Assembly (NCBI RefSeq): GCF_947495995.1
Contig: NZ_CANMAX010000011.1
Span: 44,610-108,609, forward strand
DNA from: an uncultured Tenacibaculum sp.
GTDB lineage: Bacteria; Bacteroidota; Bacteroidia; Flavobacteriales; Flavobacteriaceae
Length of the DNA stretch: 64,000 nt
Reading direction: 5' to 3'
Shown: positions 8,759-16,507 of the stretch, in pieces
Numbering within the stretch: position 1 is the stretch's first letter
Layout: the number at the start of each line of letters is the position of its first letter
Position numbers and translations under genes: made by a program
The notes under the pieces: model-generated
What the model was told of the DNA's origin: nothing
The model's input: only the letters and a program-made list of their open reading frames with translations
Database searches by the model: none

Positions 8759-8854
8759 TTTAAATTTAATTTTCTCCTACAACTAAAACATAACAAACTA
8801 CACTACAATAATTTAAACCAACTTTAACTCATTTTTTTATTAAAGTGATATTTA

Positions 8855-8862
8855 TAAATTTG
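8855..8862 (+). promoter_or_regulatory. Possible Bacteroidota -7 promoter element of protease 1
   Basis: TAAATTTG matches the Bacteroidota -7 consensus TAnnTTTG and lies 34 bases before the ATG. A similar CAAATTTGACC block precedes the second protease. No clear -33 TTG was seen, so confidence is low. Confidence 0.3.
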
Positions 8863-8896
8863 ACCAATCAAAAAATTTAATTAACCCTTCTAAATC

Positions 8897-10168
8897 ATGA
8901 AAAATTTTAGCAAATTTTCGATTGGTGCTATTTTATTTTCGGCACTTTTAATTACTTCTTGTCAGAATGAAAACACTGCTGACAACGACATTCAAACAAA
9001 CATTGAAGCTACTGGTAATCAAGGAAACATTATTCCTGGACAATACATTGTAGTTTTCAAAGAGTCTTCGGTAACACCTACCTCAAAACTTTTATCTAAA
9101 ACTCAGTTTACAAACAGAGCCTTAAAAGCAAAATCTGTAGATGACATTTCAGAAAAATCAATTTCTAAAATGAAAACGATTTTATCTGAAAATGGATTAG
9201 ATCAAACAAACGTTCTAAATTTTTACACAACAAAAATTTCTGGATTAGCAATGAAATTATCTACACAAGAATTTCAGAAGTTATCTGCTGATCCAAATGT
9301 AGCTGCTATAGAGCACGACAGAATTGTTGAGTTACCAGATTTTCAAGTAGAAGATGTACAATCTAGAGGTGTATCTCAAAGAATGGCACAACAAACTCCT
9401 TGTGGTATTACAAGAGCAGGTGGTTTTGCTAACGGTGCTGGTAAAGATCAGTGGATTTGGATTATCGATAGTGGTATCGATTTAGATCATCCAGATTTAA
9501 ATGTTGTTACAAATTCTACTTACGCTAGATCTTTTGTTGGTGGTTCAGCTAACGATTGTAACGGACACGGTACTCACGTAGCTGGAACAGCTGCTGCGAT
9601 TAACAACAATATTGGTGTTGTTGGTGTATCTGCTGGTGCTAGTGTAGTTCCTGTAAGAGTATTTGGTTGTGGAGGTTCTAGTGCTACTTCTACTATTTTA
9701 GCTGGAATTAACCACGTAGGTCGTTATGACATCGCTGGTGACATTGCTAACTTAAGTTTAGGTGGATTCTTTGGTTCTGGATGTGGAAGTTCTTCTTCTT
9801 ATATCAGTGCTATTAGAGGATTAGGAAATGCTGGAACTTTCGTTTCTATTGCTGCTGGAAACAGTGCTGCTAACGCTGCTAACTACGATCCTGCTTGTAT
9901 TAACGGAACAAACATTTTTACTGTTGCATCTATGACATGTAACCGTGGTTTCTCTTCTTTCCCTAACTATAACATGAATCCTGTTGATGTAATTGCAACT
10001 GGAAGTAGTGTAAGAAGTACATACTTAAATGGAGGATATGCTACTTTAAGTGGTACATCTATGGCTGCTCCACACGTAGCTGGTATTATGCATGCTAGAG
10101 GTGGTGCTCCAAGAACTTCTGGATCTGTTAGTAACAGAGGTGAAAACTACCCTATCGCTGTACGATAA
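8897..10168 (+). CDS. Subtilisin-like (S8) serine peptidase lipoprotein, copy 1
   Basis: 423 residues. A lipoprotein signal ends in LLITSC (lipid-anchored Cys22). An I9-type propeptide spans about 46-146 (GQYIVVFKESSV...). The S8 catalytic domain runs from about 165 to 400 with the full triad: Asp191 (WIIDSGIDLDHPDL), His224 (NGHGTHVAGTAAA) and Ser388 (LSGTSMAAPHVAGI), plus the oxyanion Asn322 (AAGNS). Several Cys pairs suggest disulfides, as expected outside the cytoplasm. There is no T9SS sorting domain; the acidic residues after the Cys could be a surface-export signal. Likely role: extracellular protein degradation. It has its own terminator and is followed by a close paralogue. Confidence 0.93.
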   Translation: MKNFSKFSIGAILFSALLITSCQNENTADNDIQTNIEATGNQGNIIPGQYIVVFKESSVTPTSKLLSKTQFTNRALKAKSVDDISEKSISKMKTILSENGLDQTNVLNFYTTKISGLAMKLSTQEFQKLSADPNVAAIEHDRIVELPDFQVEDVQSRGVSQRMAQQTPCGITRAGGFANGAGKDQWIWIIDSGIDLDHPDLNVVTNSTYARSFVGGSANDCNGHGTHVAGTAAAINNNIGVVGVSAGASVVPVRVFGCGGSSATSTILAGINHVGRYDIAGDIANLSLGGFFGSGCGSSSSYISAIRGLGNAGTFVSIAAGNSAANAANYDPACINGTNIFTVASMTCNRGFSSFPNYNMNPVDVIATGSSVRSTYLNGGYATLSGTSMAAPHVAGIMHARGGAPRTSGSVSNRGENYPIAVR

Positions 10169-10211
10169 AATATAGTCTATATTTAAAGACACTATATAAT
10201 TGTAATTTTTA

Positions 10212-10238
10212 ACCGCTTGTTTTAAACAAGCGGTTTTT
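10212..10238 (+). terminator. Terminator of protease 1
   Basis: Stem ACCGCTTGTTT/AAACAAGCGGT with a T5 tail, 44 bases after the stop codon. Confidence 0.85.
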
Positions 10239-10768
10239 CTTTGCTACAATCTTAACACAATTACCTTTTAGATCATCTTCTACATTATATATGTAAAACG
10301 AATGTTAACTCTTTATTTCTTCTCTAAGCTTTGAAAAAATAAACATAAGAGCTCAAAAGTATGTATCTATAAACATCGCCAAATTGTATTTTTTAAATTA
10401 AAAAGAGTAAATCAGTAATTATTAACCCTATTTTTTAACAAAAAAACAGGAAAAAACCTATTAAATTAACATATGTTAACCTGTAAAAACACATACAATG
10501 CAGTTAACAAAAAGTTAATTTATGTTAATTTATGTTAAAAAACATGAAGTAAAAATCGATGTTAAATTTATAAAAAGAAGCTTTCTTTTATTCATCATAA
10601 AAATCAAACCCATTGTTTTTACTATCGCAACAATGTTGCTTTAAAGTTTTTTTATTTTTTATGTTTTTTTGAATTTAAAAACTTAAAGGTATTTTAACCT
10701 ACTTTTTTTTCATGTCTTAATTCCTCAAATTTGACCTGTCAAAAAATTTTAATTAACCCTTCAAAATC
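10239..10768. other. Long intergenic region with clustered TTAAC/GTTAA sites
   Basis: No gene is seen. Between 10467 and 10537 there are repeated TTAAC/GTTAA words, including the palindrome TTAACATATGTTAA (10467-10480) and two direct copies of TTATGTTAAT/A near 10520-10537. They may be binding sites, but in DNA this AT-rich the pattern is weak evidence. The copy-2 palindrome GCAACAATGTTGC follows at 10627-10639. Confidence 0.4.
10627..10639. promoter_or_regulatory. Palindromic element upstream of protease 2
   Basis: GCAACAATGTTGC followed by TTTAAA. It differs in a single base from the element before protease 1 and sits at a similar distance from the start. Its survival while the surrounding intergenic DNA has diverged suggests function. 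Confidence 0.5.
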
Positions 10769-12043
10769 ATGAAAAATTTCAGTAAATTTTCGATTGGTGC
10801 TGTTCTATTTTCAGCACTATTAATGACCTCATGTCAAAGTGAAAACACTAATGACAATGACTTACAAGCAAAAAACATTGAAGCTTCTGGTGAACAAGGA
10901 AATATTATTCCTGGTCAGTACATCGTAGTTTTCAAAGAATCGTCTGTAACTCCTACTTCTAAGCTTTTAGCTAGAACTCAATTCACAAACAGATCTTTAA
11001 AGGCAAAATCTGTTGATCAAATCTCAGAAAGATCTATTTCTAAAATGAATACGATTTTATTTGATAACGGATTAGATCAAGCTAACGTCCTAAATTATTT
11101 CACAACTAAGATTGCTGCGATGGCCGTTAAATTAAACGACCAAGAGTACAAAGCTTTAGCTAAAGATCCTAACATTGATTTTATCGAGCACGATAGAGTT
11201 GTAGAGTTAGAAAACTTCCAAATTAATGATGTACAATCTTCTGAGGTATCTCAAAGAATGGCGCAACAAACTCCATGTGGTATTTCAAGAGCTGGTGGGT
11301 TTGTAAATGGTGCTGGTAAAGATGCATGGATTTGGGTTGTAGACAGTGGTATTGATTTAGATCACCCAGATTTAAATGTTGTTACAAACTCTACGTATGC
11401 TAGATCATTTGTAGGCGGAACTCCAGATGATTGTAACGGACACGGAACACACGTAGCTGGTACTGCTGCTGCTATTAACAACGGTATTGGTGTTGTAGGT
11501 GTTTCTGCTGGTGCTAGTGTAGTTCCTGTAAGAGTATTTGGTTGTGGACCATCAAGTGCTACTTCTACTATTTTAGCAGGAATTAATCACGTTGGTAGAT
11601 ACGATTTAGCTGGTGATATTGTTAACTTAAGTTTAGGTGGTTTCTTTGGTTCTGGTTGTTCTACTAGAACTTCTTACAGAAGCGCTGTATTAGCTTTATC
11701 TAACGGTGGTTCTTATGTTGCTATCGCTGCTGGAAATAGCGGTGCTGATGCTGCTAATTACGATCCTGCTTGTATTAACGGAAGTAGAATTTATACTGTT
11801 GCAAATATGACTTGTAATGGACAATTTGCTGCTACTTCTAACTTTAACATGAATCCTGTTGATGTAATTGCAACTGGTACTAATGTATTATCTACTTGGC
11901 CAGGAGGAAGATATGCTACTTTAAGTGGTACTTCTATGGCTGCTCCACACGTTGCTGGTATTATGCACGCAAGAGGTGGTGCTCCAAGAACTTCTGGATC
12001 TGTACGTAGTAGAGGTGAAAATTACCCTATAGCTGTAAGATAA
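10769..12043 (+). CDS. Subtilisin-like (S8) serine peptidase lipoprotein, copy 2
   Basis: 424 residues, aligned with copy 1 over its whole length with one extra residue near position 36. It has the same lipobox (LLMTSC, Cys22), I9-type propeptide and complete triad Asp192 (WVVDSGIDLDHPDL), His225 (NGHGTHVAG) and Ser389 (SGTSMAAPHVAG). Both proteins end in the same tail GENYPIAVR. Differences concentrate in surface loops around residues 295-305 and 350-375, which could change substrate choice. It arose by tandem duplication; the start context AACCCTTC(T/A)AAATCATG is also kept in both genes. Confidence 0.93.
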   Translation: MKNFSKFSIGAVLFSALLMTSCQSENTNDNDLQAKNIEASGEQGNIIPGQYIVVFKESSVTPTSKLLARTQFTNRSLKAKSVDQISERSISKMNTILFDNGLDQANVLNYFTTKIAAMAVKLNDQEYKALAKDPNIDFIEHDRVVELENFQINDVQSSEVSQRMAQQTPCGISRAGGFVNGAGKDAWIWVVDSGIDLDHPDLNVVTNSTYARSFVGGTPDDCNGHGTHVAGTAAAINNGIGVVGVSAGASVVPVRVFGCGPSSATSTILAGINHVGRYDLAGDIVNLSLGGFFGSGCSTRTSYRSAVLALSNGGSYVAIAAGNSGADAANYDPACINGSRIYTVANMTCNGQFAATSNFNMNPVDVIATGTNVLSTWPGGRYATLSGTSMAAPHVAGIMHARGGAPRTSGSVRSRGENYPIAVR

Positions 12044-12080
12044 TATTTCAGCTATATTTCAACTATAATTGTTACTAAAA

Positions 12081-12116
12081 AAACCACTTGTTTTACTACA
12101 AGTGGTTTTGTTTTTT
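12081..12116. terminator. Convergent terminator after protease 2
   Basis: Stem AAACCACTTGT/ACAAGTGGTTT followed by a T-rich tail. It ends the protease transcript and touches the stop codon of the opposing C39-like gene, so it may also serve that gene. Confidence 0.8.
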
Positions 12117-12510
12117 ATTTATTGATTGTTATGTAATGTGTAAATCTTTTTCTAGAAATATAACTTTTAACAATACCTACATTAGGATCTTTAAATACAT
12201 GGTTTTGTTTTAACACAAAGTGCCCAACTCCATTTATGTCTTCAACTCTTACAATTGAGTTATTAGGAATATGCTCTTCTAAAATTTTAAAGGCTTTGAC
12301 TAATGTTACTTTAAACCCTTTATCGTTTAAATACCACATAATCTCTTTCTCTAAACTTAATTCATTATAATTTTGAAGCTTAAGAGCAATATCTTCAATA
12401 GAATCTCCAGTAATCATACTCAAACATGCATGTCCGCATTGCTTTGAAAACAAAGGCTGTTCTACTAATCTCTGATTCATTTTATTTTTTTTGAAAATTG
12501 ATAGTAACAT
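12115..12510 (-). CDS. Stand-alone C39-like cysteine peptidase
   Basis: 131 residues, roughly one peptidase domain. The motif KQCGHACLSMITG (Cys25) matches the catalytic segment of C39 double-glycine leader peptidases. His97 (GVGHFVL) and Asp108 (FKDPNVG) complete a Cys-His-Asp triad with the usual His-to-Asp spacing. There is no ABC-transporter part and no clear signal peptide. An alternative start at Met11 (12480) is possible. It is divergent from a small Gly-leader peptide gene whose start is 50 bases away, which fits a role in cutting or handling that leader. A partner transporter is not visible here. The family call is good; the substrate is inferred. Confidence 0.75.
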   Translation of the reverse strand: MLLSIFKKNKMNQRLVEQPLFSKQCGHACLSMITGDSIEDIALKLQNYNELSLEKEIMWYLNDKGFKVTLVKAFKILEEHIPNNSIVRVEDINGVGHFVLKQNHVFKDPNVGIVKSYISRKRFTHYITINK

Positions 12511-12560
12511 TTTTATTTCAGATGGAACCTCACTGTAAATAACATATTAAATTAAATATT

Positions 12561-12737
12561 ATGAAGAGAACAATCTCAAATCTAAAAGGTGTAAAAACAT
12601 TAAATAAAACAGAACAACAAACTATTAATGGTTCTAGAGGTCCACAATCACAATCTGATTTATGTAGACATTTATGCTTCGGAATTGGTTCTGGTCAAGG
12701 TGTAATTTTATTTGAAACAGTTTGTAATTGTGACTAA
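12561..12737 (+). CDS. Gly-leader precursor peptide (bacteriocin/RiPP-like)
   Basis: 58 residues, reading MKRTISNLKGVKTLNKTEQQ through TINGSRGPQS. The LKGVKxLxKxEQxxINGS pattern is the leader type seen in small secreted peptides of Bacteroidota, with the expected cut near the Gly24-Ser25 region. The remaining core of about 34 residues has four cysteines (C35, C39, C55, C57) and a Gly-rich middle (GIGSGQG), so disulfide or thioether bridges are possible. It starts 50 bases from the divergent C39-like peptidase and is followed by a terminator at 12855. Identified by direct translation. Product activity is unknown. Confidence 0.7.
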   Translation: MKRTISNLKGVKTLNKTEQQTINGSRGPQSQSDLCRHLCFGIGSGQGVILFETVCNCD

Positions 12738-12854
12738 TTTAAGATCAAATAAAATAGCTTCTATTTAAAATGATTACTATTAAATCTAGCTTTAAATTTA
12801 AATGATTGTTTTTTAAGTAGACATTTTAATGTTTACGCAACTTGATAAGTTATT

Positions 12855-12880
12855 AAGGCCTCCTAAACAGAGGCCTTTTT
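12855..12880 (+). terminator. Terminator of the precursor-peptide gene
   Basis: Stem AAGGCCTC/GAGGCCTT followed by TTT-A-TTTTT, 118 bases after the peptide stop. The intervening DNA holds no other gene. Confidence 0.8.
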
Positions 12881-12983
12881 ATTTTTACACGACTACAAAA
12901 GTAGTCATCAAATTTCTTGAAAAAATAGTATTACAACACTTATATCAATCATTGCTTAAAATTTTACAAACATTGTAAAATAT

Positions 12984-13018
12984 AAAAAAAGCCTTACTAG
13001 TTTAGTAAGGCCTTTTTA
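12984..13018. terminator. Terminator of the Roadblock operon
   Basis: Stem GCCTTACTA/TAGTAAGGC with a 3-base loop, flanked by A-rich and T-rich tails, so it can act on both strands. It lies just after the last minus-strand gene. The stem is the same as in the terminator at 15412-15444. Confidence 0.8.
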
Positions 13019-13021
13019 AAT

Positions 13022-13270
13022 TTAGATATCACTTTCATAATATTCTGTTGTAACAAATTTAATTAGCATAGACTTTATTTTTTCTTTTGTGAAAATGTTA
13101 CGTAATCCCTTTTTATCTAAATTTTCGTTATCAACTTCTACTCTATCTGTAGTTGTTTGATTCAATAAAAGTACTTTTGATGAATACTGATTTTGATGAA
13201 ACTTAAGAAATTCTATAAATTTTGAATCAGATACGATATTGCTATCAAAAACAAGTTCTTTATAACTCAT
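13022..13270 (-). CDS. Small protein of unknown function in Roadblock operon
   Basis: 82 residues, last gene of a three-gene minus-strand operon. Its start overlaps the end of the second Roadblock-like gene by 11 bases, which argues for a real, co-translated gene. I recognise no domain; it is soluble and of mixed charge, without a signal peptide. It could be an accessory partner of the two Roadblock-like proteins. Confidence 0.55.
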   Translation of the reverse strand: MSYKELVFDSNIVSDSKFIEFLKFHQNQYSSKVLLLNQTTTDRVEVDNENLDKKGLRNIFTKEKIKSMLIKFVTTEYYESDI

Positions 13271-13634
13271 TACTTAGTTCTTCTTTATACTTTGATAATA
13301 ATCTTCTAGTTATTCCTAAATTCCCTTTCTCTTTATTTAAAGCTAAATAAATAAAATACTCTCCACTATCTGAAATATTGATAACATGCACCTGATCAGA
13401 AAGATTAAATTCTATGTCGTTTAATGTATCAGATATATTTAATATTTCCATAGTTTTTCTTTTAGCATTGATAATCTCAACATTAAATGCAGATGCTAAC
13501 TCCGGATCAAAACCTTCTACAACAGAATCTGAAACTAAAGATTCTCCAGATGACATTTCAGTTACGCTTACACCTATATATCCTGGAATATTTTCTTTGA
13601 TGTTACTGATTAGTTTGTTTAATATTACTTCCAT
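13260..13634 (-). CDS. Roadblock/LC7-like protein
   Basis: 124 residues. The pattern IPGYIGVSVTEMSSGESL, then a helix, then VHVINISDSGEYFIYLALNK and NLGITRRLLSKYKEEL, follows the beta-alpha-beta-beta-beta-alpha layout of Roadblock/LC7 (MglB-type) proteins. These usually form dimers and regulate small Ras-like GTPases of the MglA type. No GTPase gene is in the window. The start ATG abuts the stop of the upstream Roadblock-like gene (1-base overlap). Family call from fold pattern, moderate confidence; role unknown. Confidence 0.55.
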   Translation of the reverse strand: MEVILNKLISNIKENIPGYIGVSVTEMSSGESLVSDSVVEGFDPELASAFNVEIINAKRKTMEILNISDTLNDIEFNLSDQVHVINISDSGEYFIYLALNKEKGNLGITRRLLSKYKEELSNEL

Positions 13635-13969
13635 TATTTTTTATTTATTTCTCTTTGTACACTTACGCCTAATAAGGCTAAATTGATATTTTTATCAGAA
13701 AAAAAACAAAGAATTAATTCTTCTAATTTTACGAGAACAATGTTTTCTTTATTTGATTTCATAACTACTGACTTTAATCCTGATTTTAAAAAATCTTCAA
13801 AAAAATGATTTATCATATTTGAAATTGTACCACTGAATGCAATTATTCTGTCTTCTAGTATTTTATCTGTAGTGTCATCTTTTGAGTAAGAATCTATGAC
13901 TTTACAATTTTTATCAATAAGAAAGACTTTATTCGATTTTGTATTTAATAATAACTCTTCTAAATTCAA
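13634..13969 (-). CDS. Roadblock/LC7-like protein with non-ATG start
   Basis: 111 residues. The arrangement NKVFLIDKNCKVIDSYSKD, a helix around 45-65, and VVMKSNKENIVLVKLEELIL then NLALLGVSVQREI again fits a small Roadblock/LC7 domain. No ATG lies between the upstream in-frame stop and residue 52, so translation most likely begins at TTG (13969) or a nearby ATA/ATT. It is the first gene of the operon and overlaps the next by one base. Together with its neighbour it could form a heterodimer. Function unknown. Confidence 0.5.
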   Translation of the reverse strand: MNLEELLLNTKSNKVFLIDKNCKVIDSYSKDDTTDKILEDRIIAFSGTISNMINHFFEDFLKSGLKSVVMKSNKENIVLVKLEELILCFFSDKNINLALLGVSVQREINKK

Positions 13970-14002
13970 TGTTATGCTATTTAATTATTTCCAATGCTTG
14001 TG

Positions 14003-14109
14003 AAGTATGAAATCATACTTTTATAATCCTGTGCAAAGTTATGTTTCCACTTAGTTTTGATTCTGGAAATAAGACGTGTAAGAGTTCATAATTCGGAAAT
14101 ATGAACCGA
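14003..14109. repeat. Inverted repeats between AraC gene and Roadblock operon
   Basis: Two inverted repeats lie here: AAGTATGA-AA-TCATACTT (14003-14020), perfect over 8 bases each side, and GTTCATA-9-TATGAAC (14084-14106) nested with TTCGG/CCGAA (14092-14109). The first is upstream of the Roadblock operon and could be an operator. The second is just after the AraC stop and could be a weak terminator. Confidence 0.4.
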
Positions 14110-14124
14110 AAACGAAGAGTGAGA

Positions 14125-15285
14125 TTAATCTTTGGAGTTCTTGTATTGAGCTGGAGTCATATTCACATTCTTTTTAAAAGCATTGTAAAAAGTTGTTTTA
14201 GAACGAAATCCAGATTCTACACCAATTCCTTCAATAGATAGCGTGCTAGCTTTGCTACTTTTGAGAATTTGTTTTGCTAAAGCAACTCTGTAAGAATTAA
14301 TATAATTATTGAAGTTTAACGATTTAATGGTATTTACAGCATATGAAATTCTCTTAGGATGAATTTGAATAGCTTCAGCAATATCAATAATGGTTAATGT
14401 ATCGTTTTTATAACACTCAGAATTCTTAACATAATCATCAAGAATCTCAAAAGTATTTTCAGCTTCATCTTTAGTCATAAAATCTTGTATGTGCTGAGAA
14501 GTACTTAAATCTAATTCTGAAGTTTCTTCTAGTTCAATCTCTTGTTTAGCATCAATTATTTTTTTCTCTTTTGAAGTATCATTATCGATCCAAATCAACG
14601 CAATTATTTTTTCTTGTTGTATACCTTTAAAAGAAACCCAGTATATTAAAATCACATTTAAAACTGAAATCCATGCATACCAAACATGACTATCTATAAA
14701 AAAATTGAAAAAGTTAAGTCCTAAAAAAATAATATTCGTGTAGACAAACCATTTACACCAGTTTAATGTTTTCTTATCTAAAAATGTGTATTGATTTTCA
14801 ACCTCTTTGGTATGAAAAGTAATTCTTTTCAATATTATAATCATTATATATACTGAATAACACAGTCCTAAAAAGAAGTAGATAATTGCAAAAGAGGAAT
14901 CTTTTATTTCTAGCTTTTTAGCATAAGGCAATAAAAAAACAAAAGTTGCAGCTATGAATTCAAAAACTCCAGGAATTAATGTCCAATAACTCAAACTTTT
15001 ATTATTGAATATTGAAATTTTTTCTACATAGATTAATAAAAACGGATAAGCTAAAAAGTGAAAACCTACAGGTAATAATTCTAAATTCGGATTGGTATTT
15101 AATATTCCTAAATCGTGTAAAATATTTGGAATTGGTTCTAATGAAAACAAGAAAATAAAAATCCCCAAAAACAATAATGATTTATTTTTTTGAATATGTA
15201 TTATCATCAATAAAATTGCTAATAACACTCCTTGAACAACACCTAAAGCATCTATAAAACTGATAATACTATTCGATAAATCCAT
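14125..15285 (-). CDS. Membrane-anchored AraC-family regulator
   Basis: 386 residues. The N-terminal 225 residues hold about seven hydrophobic segments, and a cytoplasmic linker follows. The C-terminal 110 residues are an AraC-type DNA-binding domain with two helix-turn-helix units (DIAEAIQIHPKRISYAVNTI, then IEGIGVESGFRSKTTFYNAF and MTPAQYKNSKD). This architecture is common in Bacteroidota and is thought to link membrane sensing directly to transcription. The signal and targets are unknown. It sits between the Roadblock operon and the carrageenan locus with its own promoter region, so assignment to either is uncertain. Confidence 0.85.
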   Translation of the reverse strand: MDLSNSIISFIDALGVVQGVLLAILLMIIHIQKNKSLLFLGIFIFLFSLEPIPNILHDLGILNTNPNLELLPVGFHFLAYPFLLIYVEKISIFNNKSLSYWTLIPGVFEFIAATFVFLLPYAKKLEIKDSSFAIIYFFLGLCYSVYIMIIILKRITFHTKEVENQYTFLDKKTLNWCKWFVYTNIIFLGLNFFNFFIDSHVWYAWISVLNVILIYWVSFKGIQQEKIIALIWIDNDTSKEKKIIDAKQEIELEETSELDLSTSQHIQDFMTKDEAENTFEILDDYVKNSECYKNDTLTIIDIAEAIQIHPKRISYAVNTIKSLNFNNYINSYRVALAKQILKSSKASTLSIEGIGVESGFRSKTTFYNAFKKNVNMTPAQYKNSKD

Positions 15286-15411
15286 GTATTCTGATTACTT
15301 AATGAGTATTCTCATTAATTTTATTTAAAAGTTTACAAAAGTCTCATTTTTAAATTTTAATGACGCTATTGTAATCTCTTTTCTGTTTAAATTTCTGAAT
15401 TTTGGACTTAA

Positions 15412-15444
15412 AAACAAAAAGCCTTACTAGATTAGTAAGGCTTT
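15412..15444 (-). terminator. Terminator of the galE operon
   Basis: Stem GCCTTACTA/TAGTAAGGC with a 3-base loop and a T-rich tail on the minus strand, 24 bases after the galE stop. The stem is identical to the terminator at 12984-13018; only the loop differs. Confidence 0.85.
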
Positions 15445-15467
15445 CGTGTTCTCTTAAATGACTTTCT

Positions 15468-16502
15468 TTATTGTTGCTTTATTATTTCTTCTTTAGATTG
15501 CTTTTTTTGCCACTCGTAAGCCGATTTTAAAGCTTCATTTAATGTTTTTTCTGTTTTCCAGTCCAACTCTCTATTTGCTATAGTTGTGTCTGCAAATGCA
15601 GCCGTAACATCTCCTTCTCTCCTAGCTACAATTTTGTAATTCAGTTTTAAATCATTTGTTTGCTCAAATGCGTTTATTATTTCAATTACAGAATTTCCTT
15701 TTCCTGTACCTATATTGAAATACTCAAAATTTTGCTTATTCTTTTTTTCAATCAATCTTTTAAGCGCTTCAACATGAGCTTTTGCTAAATCAACTACATG
15801 AATATAATCACGAATTGGTGTTCCATCTGGTGTATCATAATCGTCACCATAAACAGATAATTGTTCTCTAATTCCTAAGGCAGTTTGAGTAATATAAGGC
15901 ACTAAATTTTGAGGAACTCCTAATGGTAATTCTCCTATATTTAAACTATCGTGCGCGCCTATTGGATTAAAATATCGTAACGCAATTGCATTTAAACCAT
16001 TGGCTTTACATGTATCTCTGATGATTTCTTCTCCGATCTGTTTTGTATTTCCGTAAGGAGATTCTGCTGGTTTTATTGGTGCATTTTCAGTTATTGGTAA
16101 TTCATCTGCTTGACCATATACTGTACATGAAGAACTGAAGATAAAATGATCTATATTTCTATCTCTCATTTCTTGAAGAAGATACACCAAAGCCCCGATA
16201 TTGTTTTCGTAATAATCTAAAGGTTTTTGTACACTTTCTCCAACAGCTTTAAACGCAGCAAAATGGATGATTCCATCAACTTTTACATTATTGAAAAAGT
16301 TTTTCACCTCTTCTTTAACTCGTAAATCTATTTGATGATATTCTGGAGTCTTACCTGTTATTTTTCCAATATTATCTAGTACTTCTATCCTAGAATTTGA
16401 TAAATCATCTATGATAACAACATCGAACCCTGCGTTCTGTAATTCTACAACTGTATGTGAACCAATAAAACCTAATCCACCAGTAATTAAAATTTTCTTC
16501 AT
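15468..16502 (-). CDS. galE: UDP-glucose 4-epimerase
   Basis: 344 residues, full length. It interconverts UDP-galactose and UDP-glucose, the last step of the Leloir pathway. Visible features are the NAD-binding motif GGLGFIGSHT at the N-terminus, the Ser of SSSCTVYG (about 125-132) and the YxxxK motif in YGNTK (about 150), as in extended short-chain dehydrogenases. It is the last gene of a five-gene minus-strand operon, starts 5 bases after the beta-galactosidase-like gene and is followed by a strong terminator. With galK, galT and galM on the opposite strand it completes galactose catabolism in the carrageenan locus. Confidence 0.95.
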   Translation of the reverse strand: MKKILITGGLGFIGSHTVVELQNAGFDVVIIDDLSNSRIEVLDNIGKITGKTPEYHQIDLRVKEEVKNFFNNVKVDGIIHFAAFKAVGESVQKPLDYYENNIGALVYLLQEMRDRNIDHFIFSSSCTVYGQADELPITENAPIKPAESPYGNTKQIGEEIIRDTCKANGLNAIALRYFNPIGAHDSLNIGELPLGVPQNLVPYITQTALGIREQLSVYGDDYDTPDGTPIRDYIHVVDLAKAHVEALKRLIEKKNKQNFEYFNIGTGKGNSVIEIINAFEQTNDLKLNYKIVARREGDVTAAFADTTIANRELDWKTEKTLNEALKSAYEWQKKQSKEEIIKQQ

Positions 16503-16507
16503 TTAAA

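Noticed and set aside
12738..12850. A second precursor peptide after the first
   Set aside because: The only ATG frames are about 12 codons long and lack the leader pattern.
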